Notes: a model not told the origin generated them from the sequence alone. DNA of 64,000 nt from Granulicella sp. 5B5 (GCF_014083945.1 NZ_CP046444.1:3162001-3226000); one strand, 5' to 3'; shown: positions 1-9,499, counted from the stretch's first letter. Numbers and translations: made by a program.

Positions 1-1934
1 GCTCGATCAACGCCGTCCAGCTTGCTCAGATCAGGTATGCCTGGGTACCGTGCAAGTTCTTCAAGTTGAGTATTGAGACACCGATGGTAAGCGGCAGCGC
101 CTTGTACGAGCCTAGCGCCCGAGCAGGCGGACTCGATTGAGTCGTGGTCGGAAGCTGACAAGCTGGAAATATCGTATGTTGTGGGCAGGGTTCGCTCATG
201 ACCGCTCCGCCGGGATAAATCAAATAAAGTACATCCAGCCATTCCGGTGACCTGCCCTTGAACCCGCTGTGCCTCCGCCGAATAGCGACCTGAAAGTGCC
301 ACAGCAGTAAATCCGGGGGGCTGAGAAATCCATCTTTGCGGTTTGAATTCAAAACGGCCATCGGGATCCGCCGTCACATCTCCCGAGTACGAACCCTCCG
401 GGAAGCGATTGCCCCCAGGCACAGGATAAAAATCAAAGATGCCCGAAAGACCTCCGTCCGCCGATTCCGCAATCGTCAGAGTTAGTCCGGTAACGCCCTG
501 AGCACAGGTGTATTCCCCCACCCAACTTCCGCTCAAGGATTTCCACCACGAAACCTCGACCTCTTCCTGCGCTGCCGCTTTGGATGTCCCAGGTGACGCC
601 GCTAAAGGTGCAGCAGCCGGAAGGGATTGTTGTGCACCAACTTGTAGGCTTGATTGCTGAGCGGCTTGAAAAGTTTGTCGGAGCGATGCGACCTTTTCCG
701 GTCCACTTTTCGTAGTGATTTGTTGAGCGCCTGAATGAGGCGGTGAATGCTCTCGACCATGCACGTCCGAGGTGCTTGAGTCAGAAACGGACGCGGCAGC
801 ATTTCGGGTGTCCATCTTAGTGATCTCATAATTCCATCGCAAACCACCTTGAGGATGATTGGGAAAGTAGAAGTTTCCGAATCCTGAAGTTTGGCCTGGC
901 TCTGCATCCAAGAAGTTGTCCTCTTCTTCCTCTCCAATATTTTTGCAGCTCGACGGAGGTGAGGGATCGAATGTTCCAGACTGATAGGTGATGCCATATA
1001 AGGTATGCGACGACGGCTTATCCGTGGCCGGGCAATTGAAGATGCGAATCTTCATTCTTATGAAGGAAACTATTGCGGTCGAATTATTCTGGATAGTCCC
1101 GGTAAAGTTATATGCAGATGGATATTTTTCATTTGAATGCCCACTCACCGTTGTATCTGAAAGATTGCCATTGATGATTTTGACTTGCGACATCTGCGCC
1201 GTGCTTGCCGAATGGTCGTCCGGACCTCGAAAATGGGTGTCTCGATTCATGTTTGCAATTTTGCCAACGAACAGAACAAGCACAATGATGCCGATTATGG
1301 CCCAAAGCTGGTGCTTTGGCCCTACGTGCAACGCAAAAAGTAGTCGGCCTATTTGGTGTTGGTAAAGGCAGGCAACGCCGAACAGTAATGCCGCAGCTAA
1401 GAGGAACGCGAATGCGCCGTCTCCAAATGACCACGATGTCCAAAATGTAGCTGCCGCACCGAGCCCGAAAATGCTCCCAATAAAAGCAAAAAACAGCCGT
1501 TGGCCTTTGTTCAATGGAGATGTAGAGTTAGAAGGTTTCGATGCTGCCTGACCCTGCCGGGGAGCGGACTGGTGCGTCTGTGTCGAGCGGGCACCAGTCC
1601 ATGAAGTGCTTTGCTCCGTGGAAGTGGTGTAAGGCCCTTGTTTCGTAGTATTCGTTGGTGGCGAAGCCGGAGACTGCGAGATCGATGCCGGAGAACCGCG
1701 GTACGAAGCAAGTTGGATGTCATACAGGTGGCGCTTCTCGCGGTTTGAAAGGACCGCGTAGGCTTCGTTAATTTCTTTGGATTTTTCTTCAGCTTGGCGC
1801 AGCCAATATGCAGGAGCATTCGCGAGGCGATCAGGATGAACCTCACGGATCAAACGAAGGTAGGCCGTTTTGATCTCCGCCGCCGATGCGGTTTCCGAAA
1901 TTTCGAGGAGCGAATAGTAGGTTTCGTCCGGCAT
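1..1934 (-). CDS. Membrane-anchored J-domain (DnaJ-like) protein, C-terminus beyond window
   Basis: An open frame runs without a stop from an ATG at 1934 to the left edge, giving at least 644 residues. Residues 1-75 form a J domain with the HPD motif at 33-35, which in this family stimulates the ATPase of an Hsp70 partner. A Ser/Thr/Gln-rich linker follows, then three hydrophobic stretches at about 147-163, 171-187 and 204-219. The remaining 400 or more residues would face the other side of the membrane; they include a beta-rich part with the motif WVGEYTCAQG and a Cys-containing helical part near the edge. The gene lies 151 bases downstream of the VWA gene on the same strand, so the two may be co-transcribed. 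The J domain is certain; the role of the rest is unknown. Confidence 0.8.
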   Translation of the reverse strand, partial: MPDETYYSLLEISETASAAEIKTAYLRLIREVHPDRLANAPAYWLRQAEEKSKEINEAYAVLSNREKRHLYDIQLASYRGSPASISQSPASPPTNTTKQGPYTTSTEQSTSWTGARSTQTHQSAPRQGQAASKPSNSTSPLNKGQRLFFAFIGSIFGLGAAATFWTSWSFGDGAFAFLLAAALLFGVACLYQHQIGRLLFALHVGPKHQLWAIIGIIVLVLFVGKIANMNRDTHFRGPDDHSASTAQMSQVKIINGNLSDTTVSGHSNEKYPSAYNFTGTIQNNSTAIVSFIRMKIRIFNCPATDKPSSHTLYGITYQSGTFDPSPPSSCKNIGEEEEDNFLDAEPGQTSGFGNFYFPNHPQGGLRWNYEITKMDTRNAAASVSDSSTSDVHGREHSPPHSGAQQITTKSGPEKVASLRQTFQAAQQSSLQVGAQQSLPAAAPLAASPGTSKAAAQEEVEVSWWKSLSGSWVGEYTCAQGVTGLTLTIAESADGGLSGIFDFYPVPGGNRFPEGSYSGDVTADPDGRFEFKPQRWISQPPGFTAVALSGRYSAEAQRVQGQVTGMAGCTLFDLSRRSGHERTLPTTYDISSLSASDHDSIESACSGARLVQGAAAYHRCLNTQLEELARYPGIPDLSKLDGVDR

Positions 1935-2085
1935 TTTTCAACCTAGAGGCCAAGGATTCGATATATCAAAGCACCTAGTTTGCGCTGTCTGCCACTCTTT
2001 GTAAGCGGTATGCCAATTCTACGTGACAGCTTTGAACGCAAGCCAGAAATGCCCAAGAGTCGCCGAATAGAGAACCCGCCATAGT

Positions 2086-2682
2086 TCATCGGGCGGCACC
2101 TAACAAAAGCTGCGTTGCCTGTCCAATTGAGGTCCGGATGTCATGGGCTCCCACATGCAAAGCAAGTTCCTTGCGCGTAGCCAATTGATCGAGAAATGCC
2201 TTATCGGCGTCATCGGTTCCAATGCAGATAATCTCAATACCCCTCTGTTTCAACAGAGCCGCAGACCGGAGAGCCTCTTCACACGAGTTCGGCTGTCCAT
2301 CGGTCACGACCACCACGACAGCAAGTTCTTTGAACTTGCCAGAGAGATCAAGACCGGCGGCCAAATTAGTGCTACCCCCTACAATTCCGACTCGCACCGC
2401 AGTGATCTTTTTTTCAAAGGCGGCACTCTGCACCGTGGGATCGCATACCATCGCGGCCCTATCAGCGAAGACGGCAAGCCCCGTCGCATATCCGCTTTTT
2501 GTTGCAGATTTGGAAAAGTCGATTGCACCGTTCTTTGCTTGGGACATCTTATCCCCGGTCATGCTTCCAGAAGTGTCGATAAGAAGCAGCACGTCTTTGA
2601 TCAACGACATCTCGGGCGTTTGATTTTCAGCGACGCCCTTGAGGCACAAGCGTCCCTGATCGTTTAAACGAAGCAATGGCAT
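2086..2682 (-). CDS. Small VWA (von Willebrand A) domain protein with intact MIDAS
   Basis: This 198-residue protein is almost entirely one VWA domain. The metal-ion-dependent adhesion site is intact: DTSGS at residues 36-40, a later Thr in GGSTN, and an Asp in VVTDGQ. It has no signal peptide or membrane segment, so it is probably cytoplasmic and resembles TerY-like VWA proteins that act as binding platforms. A purine-rich stretch, agagg, lies about 7 bases before the ATG. The gene precedes the J-domain protein on the same strand. VWA domains next to chaperone-type genes occur in stress or phage-response islands, but a specific function cannot be read from this sequence. Confidence 0.8.
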   Translation of the reverse strand: MPLLRLNDQGRLCLKGVAENQTPEMSLIKDVLLLIDTSGSMTGDKMSQAKNGAIDFSKSATKSGYATGLAVFADRAAMVCDPTVQSAAFEKKITAVRVGIVGGSTNLAAGLDLSGKFKELAVVVVVTDGQPNSCEEALRSAALLKQRGIEIICIGTDDADKAFLDQLATRKELALHVGAHDIRTSIGQATQLLLGAAR

Positions 2683-3123
2683 CGAAAGCCTCTCGAATAT
2701 GAAGGTGGACTGCCTACCAAGTGTAGAGGAAAAGTCCAGTGCGGCATAGCAAACACCGAGCAGCGCTATCTATTTACCGCAGCATAGCGCCACCCACTTG
2801 GCGCATTCTTTACCCTCCGCTCCAGCGTCCGTCAAGGCGCTTCGCCCACTACACGGCGCGCAAAGAACGCGCGGCCCTGACCGACGCCTCCGCTGCGGGT
2901 GATTGCCGGTTATGAGAAGAATGTCTTCTTCTCATGTGTCCAGAAACACATGAAAGAGTGACTGCGGCGCGGCCATCGGCAGCGGTCGAAGAAGAGAGAC
3001 CATCCCTAAACCTGATGGCTAAGCTGAAGCCGCAACAACAGCAAATCAAACAGAAATCGAACAGAACCGGGCAGCGTTCGACCCTAGTTCGAGTGCCGTT
3101 CGGCGGTTTAGAAATAGCGGTCA
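2683..3123. other. Intergenic stretch without a supported gene
   Basis: No convincing coding region is seen on either strand; the short open frames here lack family signatures and ribosome binding sites. The most visible structure is a hairpin with 9-base perfect arms at 2912-2920 and 2927-2935 (atgagaaga / tcttctcat). The stretch lies between the VWA gene and the 3' end of the ATPase gene. Confidence 0.5.
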
Positions 3124-4284
3124 TTAACCGAGTTCGGTGATTGGAATCGCGCGGAATCCGTTCGGGAATGGAAAGCTGTTCGGTGTACGGGATACGACTG
3201 CGCCGCCGGTTACTTTCGACTTGCCGACCACGTTCCGCACGAAGTCGAGATTGACCGTATCGCCGATGTCCGGCAGTTCTGTCCACTTCGCTTCAAACAG
3301 CTCCAGGCGTCCGCCTGCATCGACGATGAAGTCTACTTCGCGGGTGCGGTCGCGCCAGAAGAACAGGCTTCCGGTTCGGCTGGCGTTGCGTTCCCTCGCC
3401 CGTAGCTGGGCAAAAACAAATGTCTCCCAGACCGCTCCAACCGCTGGCGATTGGCGGAGGTCGTCCTCAGTGCGAATGTTCAGGAGAGCGCAGAGCAGGC
3501 CCGTATCCGTGAGGTATAGTTTGGGGCTTTTGACGATGGATTTGGTTCGATTCGAGAACCACGGTTCAAGCAAAACTGCCTGCCCGGAAGCCTCCAGCAT
3601 GGACAGCCATTGGTTCGCCGTCGAAGGTGAGATGCCCACGTCGCGTGCCAAGTCAGCTTTGTTCAGCAGGTTTGCCGAGCGGAGGGCGCAAGCACGCAGG
3701 AACCTTTCAAAATCGCGTAGACTGCCCACGTTGGCGAGGGCGCGTACATCGCGTTCGAGGTACGTTGCTAGGTAAGAGTTATAGAAGGCCGCCAGGTCGA
3801 TGTCTGGGTTGGCATACAGCTCTGGGAAACCACCACGCACGATGGCAGTTCCGACGGAAGTTTGCGGCAGCGCCGCAAGAATCTCAGCGTAGGAAAGGGT
3901 TTCAAGTTCCACGATGTCAGCCCTTCCCGCCAATGATTCGGAGACGTTCTTCATGAGCGTAAATTTCTGGGAGCCGGTTAGCAGAAATTGGCCGTTGCGA
4001 GTGCGCTTGGCGTCTACCTCCGCCTTAAGATGTCGGAATAGCCCAGGGGCATATTGCACCTCGTCGATGATGACGGGTGGGGGATGGCGTTGCAGGAAGT
4101 TGCGTGGCTCCTTCTCGGCTTGCTCGGCTTCGGTGGGCAGGTCGAGGGAGACGAAGGAATGGTTCGGGAAAAGGCGCAGAAAGGTTGACGTCTTGCCGGT
4201 CTGCCTGGCTCCCGTAAGCACGATAACGGGTCGCGTTTTTGCGGAGCGTTCTAGCCGAGGTTCAACAGCGCGTGAAATCCACAT
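3124..4284 (-). CDS. AAA_14 / DUF4143 family ATPase
   Basis: This is a P-loop ATPase of the AAA_14 plus DUF4143 family common on bacterial and archaeal mobile DNA. With the start at 4284 it has 386 residues, the usual length. It begins near MWISRAVEPRLE, has a Walker A motif GARQTGKTS, a Walker B-type VIIDEVQ, and a sensor-like LLTGSQ. A winged-helix-like segment follows (KADLARDVGISPSTA), then a nuclease-like tail containing REVDFIV and LFEAKW. The frame stays open upstream to 4491, but that extension is of low quality and would swallow a palindromic operator at 4286-4318, so 4284 is preferred. Its role is unknown; some relatives are proposed toxin-antitoxin or defence ATPases. Confidence 0.85.
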   Translation of the reverse strand: MWISRAVEPRLERSAKTRPVIVLTGARQTGKTSTFLRLFPNHSFVSLDLPTEAEQAEKEPRNFLQRHPPPVIIDEVQYAPGLFRHLKAEVDAKRTRNGQFLLTGSQKFTLMKNVSESLAGRADIVELETLSYAEILAALPQTSVGTAIVRGGFPELYANPDIDLAAFYNSYLATYLERDVRALANVGSLRDFERFLRACALRSANLLNKADLARDVGISPSTANQWLSMLEASGQAVLLEPWFSNRTKSIVKSPKLYLTDTGLLCALLNIRTEDDLRQSPAVGAVWETFVFAQLRARERNASRTGSLFFWRDRTREVDFIVDAGGRLELFEAKWTELPDIGDTVNLDFVRNVVGKSKVTGGAVVSRTPNSFPFPNGFRAIPITELG

Positions 4285-4285
4285 A

Positions 4286-4318
4286 TGCAAAATATACGAT
4301 GCAATCGCATATTTTGCA
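4286..4318 (-). promoter_or_regulatory. Palindromic operator candidate upstream of the DUF4143 ATPase
   Basis: Two perfect 10-base arms, tgcaaaatat (4286-4295) and atattttgca (4309-4318), are separated by 13 bases and end one base before the ATPase start codon. The symmetry and position suggest an operator, possibly for autorepression by the ATPase's winged-helix segment. That last link is inference. Confidence 0.45.
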
Positions 4319-4644
4319 CCCATGGGGTGTGAGGGTCGGATGCCTCGACTCGTTTCACCTATGTTCTGGGCCGCCGCGTCTTCAAAAGCAGAGGCACGCT
4401 GCTGCGCAGCGGATGAGAGCTGACACGTCATCCCCAAATGGGTGCTGCGGAGCGCCTCCGAAGAGCGATCTGTTAACTTCCGCTCCTGCAATAAGTTACC
4501 GTTTTGTGTTTACGGAGGTAAACGCGCAACTCTGTTGCCGTTTACACGCATGAAATGCTCACTAGATGCGTAGTTATAGAAACTAAGCCAGCCAGTAACG
4601 CATCCAAGCGGACACCAGAGAAGTCTCAATAGGTGGTACTGTTC
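4319..4644. other. Intergenic region upstream of the mobilisation genes; possible oriT
   Basis: No gene is supported here. The region contains gtttac repeats: an inverted pair at 4508-4513 and 4518-4523 (gtttac ggag gtaaac) and a direct copy at 4540-4545. It lies directly upstream of a MobC-like gene, where transfer origins are often found. No nic site can be recognised, so oriT is only a suggestion. Confidence 0.25.
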
Positions 4645-4722
4645 ATGGCCTCTTCTGATACCAAGTCACGTCAAGTCGCAGAACCAGCTTAGACCAGGCC
4701 GGCAGCAAGTGACGCCTCGCGG

Positions 4723-5049
4723 GTGAAATCCATCGCAACTCGGCTCACGGAAGCAGAGCTTAGTGAGATCGAAGCCGCTGCCGCCAAGACCGGGAAAAAG
4801 GTATCCGAATGGTTGCGCGACACCGCTCTTGCATCTGTCCGGCCTCCCCAGGAAGAGCAGGCGGACACGGTTCTATTGGCGGAGATCGTGGGGATGCGGG
4901 ACCTCATGCTGAACCTATTTGCCCAGGCGTCGAAGGGGCCATTGAGTTCAGAAGATATGCAGAGGATGTCCTCTTATGCCGACTCTATTAAGGAACAAAA
5001 GGCCCGCGAATTGCTGTTCCTAAAGCGGTCGCGAACCACCACCAAATAA
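4723..5049 (+). CDS. MobC-like relaxosome accessory protein (ribbon-helix-helix type), N-terminus interrupted by an amber codon
   Basis: From the GTG at 4723 this is a 108-residue protein beginning with a ribbon-helix-helix-like segment (IATRLTEAELSEIEAAA) and a KVSEWLRDTAL motif typical of MobC/relaxosome proteins, which bind near oriT and help the relaxase. The same frame is open upstream from an ATG at 4645, giving MASSDTKSRQVAEPA, then a TAG at 4690-4692, then a continuous extension into the GTG start. The simplest reading is that the original start was 4645 and a Gln codon became TAG. Translation from 4723 would still give the DNA-binding part. It is followed after 14 bases by a membrane protein and then the relaxase. 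Confidence 0.6.
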   Translation: MKSIATRLTEAELSEIEAAAAKTGKKVSEWLRDTALASVRPPQEEQADTVLLAEIVGMRDLMLNLFAQASKGPLSSEDMQRMSSYADSIKEQKARELLFLKRSRTTTK

Positions 5050-5063
5050 GAGGAGAAAGCATC

Positions 5064-5912
5064 ATGCAATGGCCGGTTCTTCGCAGGGCGTTTCCGTGGA
5101 GAACTGGGCTGCTGCTGTGCTCGATTCCGGCGCTGGCATTGGTTGCATTGCTGGCGTGGTTTCGGTGGGAATTACCGCCGCTCGAACGCTACTATTTGAT
5201 GGCCTATCGGGACAGTTCTAAGCACGCTGAAAATCCCGCGAGTACAACTCAAATTGAGTGGCTTTACAAGGCGGCTTCGGGACGGAAAAGCGAGCCCGCT
5301 ATTCACCAGGATGTCGATTCAAACGGAGACGGATTTCTTCCGATTGGACTATCCTCTTCCGCCCGCAAGGGAGGATGGACTCAACTGGTCGAGATGCCTG
5401 TCCAGAGGTGGAAGTCAGTTGAGCTGGCGAGCTTCCTACAAGAGGACTTTTACGACAACCGTACCTTCGGAGAAGTGATCGCCGAACCGGTCTCCTTTAT
5501 CTGCGTTATCCCGCTCCTTGCTCTCTATGTCGTGGTCATGACGAGACAGGAGTTGGCTGCTGAATGGAGTCGGCTCTATGAAGCGGTTTATGGAGATGAG
5601 TTCAACTTCGATTGGCACGCTATTTGGAGCCAGTTCAAGAAACAGATTAGAGGATGGAAACATGGTCTCTTTGCTGGTGCAAAGGCAAGTCTTTCGCGAC
5701 GCCAATTAGAGCCCAAAGAACAACCCGTTGCGGCTGCCAAACAGAGGTCATTTCATGCTGAAGGTGACACGCCTTTGAGAGGTGAAAAGCCAGTTGTTGC
5801 GGCAGCCGCTCCTGTAAGGCCAAAACGTCACACAATATTCCCTGGAGCAGCAGCGATTCGCAACGGTGATGTACCACCTAAGCCGTGGGATGAATCGCAG
5901 TGGATCGACTAG
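5064..5912 (+). CDS. Two-TM membrane protein of the mobilisation module, function unknown
   Basis: This is a 282-residue protein with a Shine-Dalgarno sequence (aagaggag) just before the ATG. It has two transmembrane segments at about 14-32 and 142-159, with a roughly 110-residue domain between them that would be periplasmic, and a basic, Ala/Pro-rich cytoplasmic tail. The size and topology resemble the N-terminal membrane part of a TraD-type coupling protein, but no Walker motifs are present and the frame simply ends. It sits between the MobC-like gene and the relaxase, so a transfer role is likely by context only. Confidence 0.65.
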   Translation: MQWPVLRRAFPWRTGLLLCSIPALALVALLAWFRWELPPLERYYLMAYRDSSKHAENPASTTQIEWLYKAASGRKSEPAIHQDVDSNGDGFLPIGLSSSARKGGWTQLVEMPVQRWKSVELASFLQEDFYDNRTFGEVIAEPVSFICVIPLLALYVVVMTRQELAAEWSRLYEAVYGDEFNFDWHAIWSQFKKQIRGWKHGLFAGAKASLSRRQLEPKEQPVAAAKQRSFHAEGDTPLRGEKPVVAAAAPVRPKRHTIFPGAAAIRNGDVPPKPWDESQWID

Positions 5913-6228
5913 CTTTGTCGATCCTCAAAGCGCACCATTGCGACCTTCAATATTCTGTGACATTCAAGTCTCAAAGAGACCTTCATTGACTTTGTTTGTA
6001 TCTGTGCATTCGTGTACTTCTATGTCTGCCAGAAGAGATCGCATTGGCCCACTTATACACAGTGAATTAGAAGTGCAATAGTGGTTTCATTCAATATCCA
6101 TGCGGGTATTAGTAGCTGTCGCGTCGAAAATATTTCTTGAAATCACGTCCCACATTTCCACATTTGGAGTTACGCTATGCATCAAGCAGTTGCGAGATGT
6201 TGCAGTTCGTGTGTTGAGGCTTATACGC
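5913..6228. other. Intergenic stretch before the relaxase
   Basis: About 316 bases with relatively low GC and no supported gene. A frame opening at 6100 runs into the relaxase N-terminal frame, but its first 43 codons lack family similarity. Nothing else structural stands out. Confidence 0.4.
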
Positions 6229-8993
6229 ATGTTGACTCTCTCCAAAGCGCTGTCGGCTACGCAGGCCCGCACCTACCATGCGAGAGAGTTCACGTCTGAG
6301 AAGCAGAACTACTGGAGCCGTGATCGACAGGGACACAGTGAATGGCAAGGAGAGCTTGCGCGTGATTGGGGTTTGCGTGGCTCTGTAGCTGATGAGCAGT
6401 TCGCACGGTTGAGCGAAGGCAGCATCCAGAGAGTGCCGTGCAACTCGTCAGGCATCAGCCAGCAAAGACCTACGAGAACGAATACGGCAAGCAGATCACA
6501 AGCGCGGAACATCGTGCAGGTTGGGATGCTACGTTTTCTGCACCGAAGTCCGTTTCTCTTACTGCACTCGTGGGTGGCGATGAACGCGTGCGCGACGTAC
6601 ATCGTGAAAGTGTTCGTGTTGCGCTTTATGAGTTGGAACGCTACACACAGGCTCGCATCGGCAATATCCATGCGCCTGAGACAACGGGTAAGTTCATCGC
6701 AGCAACCTTCGAGCATGATACGGCGCGGCCTGTTGATGGATATGCGGCACCGCAGCTTCACACCCATGCTGTCATCTTCAACATCACGGAGCGCGAGAAC
6801 GGCCAGACCCGCGCTTTGCAGGAGCGCAGTCTCTTTCAGTCGCAGCAATACGCGACGAGTGTATATCGCTCAGAGCTCGCGGTGCGGCTACAAGGGCTTG
6901 GTTATGAGATCGAGCGCGGTCAACATGGACAGCCCGAAATCAAGGGGTACTCGCCGGAGTATCTGGAGGCATCAAGTCCTCGACGTGCGCAGATCATAGA
7001 GCATCTTCAAGAGATTGGGCGTGAAGGCGCAGGCGCGGCCCAGGTTGCAGCGCATCGCACAAGAGACAGTAAAGACCTGCTCTCGCGTGAAGAAGTGCTC
7101 GACCGGCACCGTGAACTTGCGGCGAAGTTCGGCAATCAACCGGATCAGGTCGTAGCGCAAGCGCGGGAGCATGGCCGCAAAATCGAACATCAGCCGGAGA
7201 AAACAGCCCAACAGTCGATGACATATTCGCGCAACCACGTCTTCGAGCGATCAGCGGTGCAGGACGAGCGCAGCATCTTGCAGGCAGCTATGGATCGCAG
7301 CATGGGCGAAGCCACGTACAGTCAGGTTCGCCAGGAGTTTCGGCAGAGGATAAAGAGTGGGGAGTTTCGTGAGGTCAAACGCTCAGATGGTAGGGCCGCG
7401 CCCCAATACACAACAGCCGAGATGGTTCGTATGGAGCGCGAGATCGTCGGTCTTGTGCAGAAAAGTAATGAAAGCAGATATGAGAGTTCCATGCTGGTGT
7501 CGCCGATACTGCGAATCCGTACAGAGGATGCGCATTTCGAGTTGAGCAAGTCGCAGCTTGCTGCTGTCGATGATATTTTCCTGACCCGAGAGAAGGTTGT
7601 AGGGCTAGACGGTGTCGCAGGCGCGGGAAAGACGACGACGCTCGCAGTTATTCGCGAAGGCGTTGAAGCGCAGGGCTACCTTGTGGAGGGATTTGCGCCA
7701 ACAAGCCGTGCAGCACAGAAGTTGTCTGAGGCTGGCATGAAGACATCAACGCTTCAGCATCATCTGGCCAGGGGTGAGCGACCAGACACGGGAGAAAAGA
7801 GGCTCTATGTGTTGGATGAGTCTTCTCTCGCGTCTACACGCCAGATGCACGATTTCCTGTCGTGTCTTCATCGGAATGATCGCGTGTTGCTTGTAGGCGA
7901 TGTACGGCAGCATGAAGGCGTCGAGGCTGGCCGTCCATTTGCACAGCTTCAAGAAGCGGGGATGCACACTGTGAAGCTTGATGAGATTCTGCGCCAGCGT
8001 GATCCTGAGTTGAAAGAGGTGGTTGAGATGTTGGCGCGTGGGCATGTTGCAGCGGCAATCGAGAGCCTCGACATCCAGTGCCGGGTGCATGAAGTGATCG
8101 GGCGTGAAGCGCGGATCGCAGCGATAGCACGCGAGTATGCGGCCTCGCCTGAAAGCACGCTCGTTGTGTCGCCAGACAATCGCTCCCGCGCCGAGATCAA
8201 CACCGCGATTCATAGAGAACTGCAAGCGCGAGGGGTCGTGTCCAAGGGGGAATATGCGATGCAGATACTTGTGCCCCGGCAGGAGTTGACGGGTGCGGAT
8301 CGCAGTTGGGCACAGCGGTATCAGACCAACGACATACTGCACTATTCTCGGACTTCAAAAGAGACCGGCATCGGTAAAGGAGAATATGCGCGTGTAGTTG
8401 CCGTGAACGGGCCGGAGAACATGCTGACCGTTCTGCGCGGCACTGGAGAGCAAACTACCTACGACCCACGCCGTCAGATGGGCGTCTCCGTCTACCGAGC
8501 GGAAGAAAAGGAGTTTTCTGTGGGTGATCGCGTGCAGTTCACCGCACCCAATCGCGAGTTGAAGATTGCCAACCGTGAGTTGGCAAGTATCGAAAGCATC
8601 ACTGCGCACGGCGCGATGCAGTTGAAGTTGGATAGTGGGCGCAGCGTCGAGTGCGGAGTAAAAGGGTTTTCTCACTTGGATCACGGCTATGTCGTCACAA
8701 GCCATTCCAGCCAGGGACAAACCGCAGAGCGAGTGCTGGTCCATGCGGACACGGAGCTTGGCGCGAAGGACTTGTTGAATAGCCGCATGGCGTATGTGTC
8801 GATCTCGCGTGGCCAATGGGACGCGCAGATATTTACAGACAGTCTGGAGAGGCTGCCAAAGGCATTGGGCCATGACGTTTCGCATCAGAGCGCCTATAAG
8901 CCGGAACAGGCTATTGCCCTACCGCAGCAGCAGATCGTGCCAGCGCCCGCGCACGACAAAGAGTTGAGCATGGGTTTCGGGTTGAGCCTTTAA
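6229..8993 (+). pseudogene. MobF-family conjugative relaxase/helicase (TraA/TrwC-like), frameshifted
   Basis: The protein would nick oriT and unwind the transferred strand. The N-terminus starts at ATG 6229 (MLTLSKALSATQARTYH) and carries the catalytic Tyr region. Around 6418-6422 the reading frame must shift by one base: frame 1 ends at LSEG and the conserved continuation QHPESAVQLVRHQ is in frame 0. The rest is open to 8993 with the His-triad motif LHTHAVIFN, a RecD-like helicase with Walker A GVAGAGKTTT, a VLDESSL Walker B, and the late motif TSHSSQGQTAERV. Corrected length is about 920 residues, normal for the family. A single-base deletion, real or a sequencing error, explains the split. 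An internal start at 6438 would give a protein without the catalytic Tyr. Confidence 0.85.
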
Positions 8994-9097
8994 ATACTGT
9001 ATGTGCTGAGAGATAAGGGAGTGTCGGAAAGCAAGTCGTATTTGAAAACGGAGCAGATTCAGAATGAGCACGAAAATCTTGTATCGGGGATAACACT

Positions 9098-9397
9098 ATG
9101 TCGGCAGAGCGGGTCATTGATTTCGAGAGTGGTGGATTGAAGTTGTCGCCGCAGGAGCCATCATTCAAGGCGGATCGCAGGAAGCCTCCACAACGGGTGA
9201 CTGTTGCACCGGAAGACAAACTGCTCGTGAGCCGTGAAGAGGCAGCGCAGCTCCTCTCAATTAGCCAGCGTGGGCTGGACTACCTTGTGGCATCGAAACG
9301 TTTGCCTACGCGGCGAATCGGCGGGCGGGTTCTCATTCCAGTAGCGGACCTTCGGAAATATGCTCGCTGCGATCATCCTGAACGTATCGTGAGCTGA
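9098..9397 (+). CDS. MerR-like helix-turn-helix protein, excisionase type (HTH_17)
   Basis: This 99-residue protein has a C-terminal winged-helix domain of the excisionase/HTH_17 family at about residues 41-90, with the hallmark order LLVSREEAAQLLSIS, then a recognition helix, then RRIGGRVLIPVADLRKY. Such proteins act as recombination directionality factors or small regulators of integrated elements. It is the last gene before the tRNA-Arg end of the island, with tandem arm-site-like repeats just downstream, which fits an excisionase. No integrase gene follows it. Confidence 0.8.
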   Translation: MSAERVIDFESGGLKLSPQEPSFKADRRKPPQRVTVAPEDKLLVSREEAAQLLSISQRGLDYLVASKRLPTRRIGGRVLIPVADLRKYARCDHPERIVS

Positions 9398-9477
9398 ACG
9401 CATTCCGGCATAACCCCAATTTGGGATTCCGATACGTCGGTGCATAAGACTGCAATGGGTCGCATATGATTCATTGC

Positions 9478-9499
9478 AAAAGTATCCCAAAAGTATCCC
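9478..9499. repeat. Tandem 11-base direct repeats, candidate integrase/excisionase arm sites
   Basis: Two perfect copies of aaaagtatccc lie head to tail (9478-9488 and 9489-9499), followed by a related aatttt stretch. They sit between the excisionase-like gene and the tRNA 3' end, about 70 bases from the expected crossover core, where tyrosine integrases usually bind arm-type sites. Confidence 0.5.

Noticed and set aside
3050-3115. tRNA-like stretch with ttcgaccctagttcgag
   Set aside because: No acceptor or anticodon stem can be paired, so it is not called as a tRNA or attachment site.
1-9000. Second copy of the tRNA-Arg 3' end as the left attachment site
   Set aside because: I looked for the accepted T-arm and acceptor sequence and saw no copy; it may lie outside the window.
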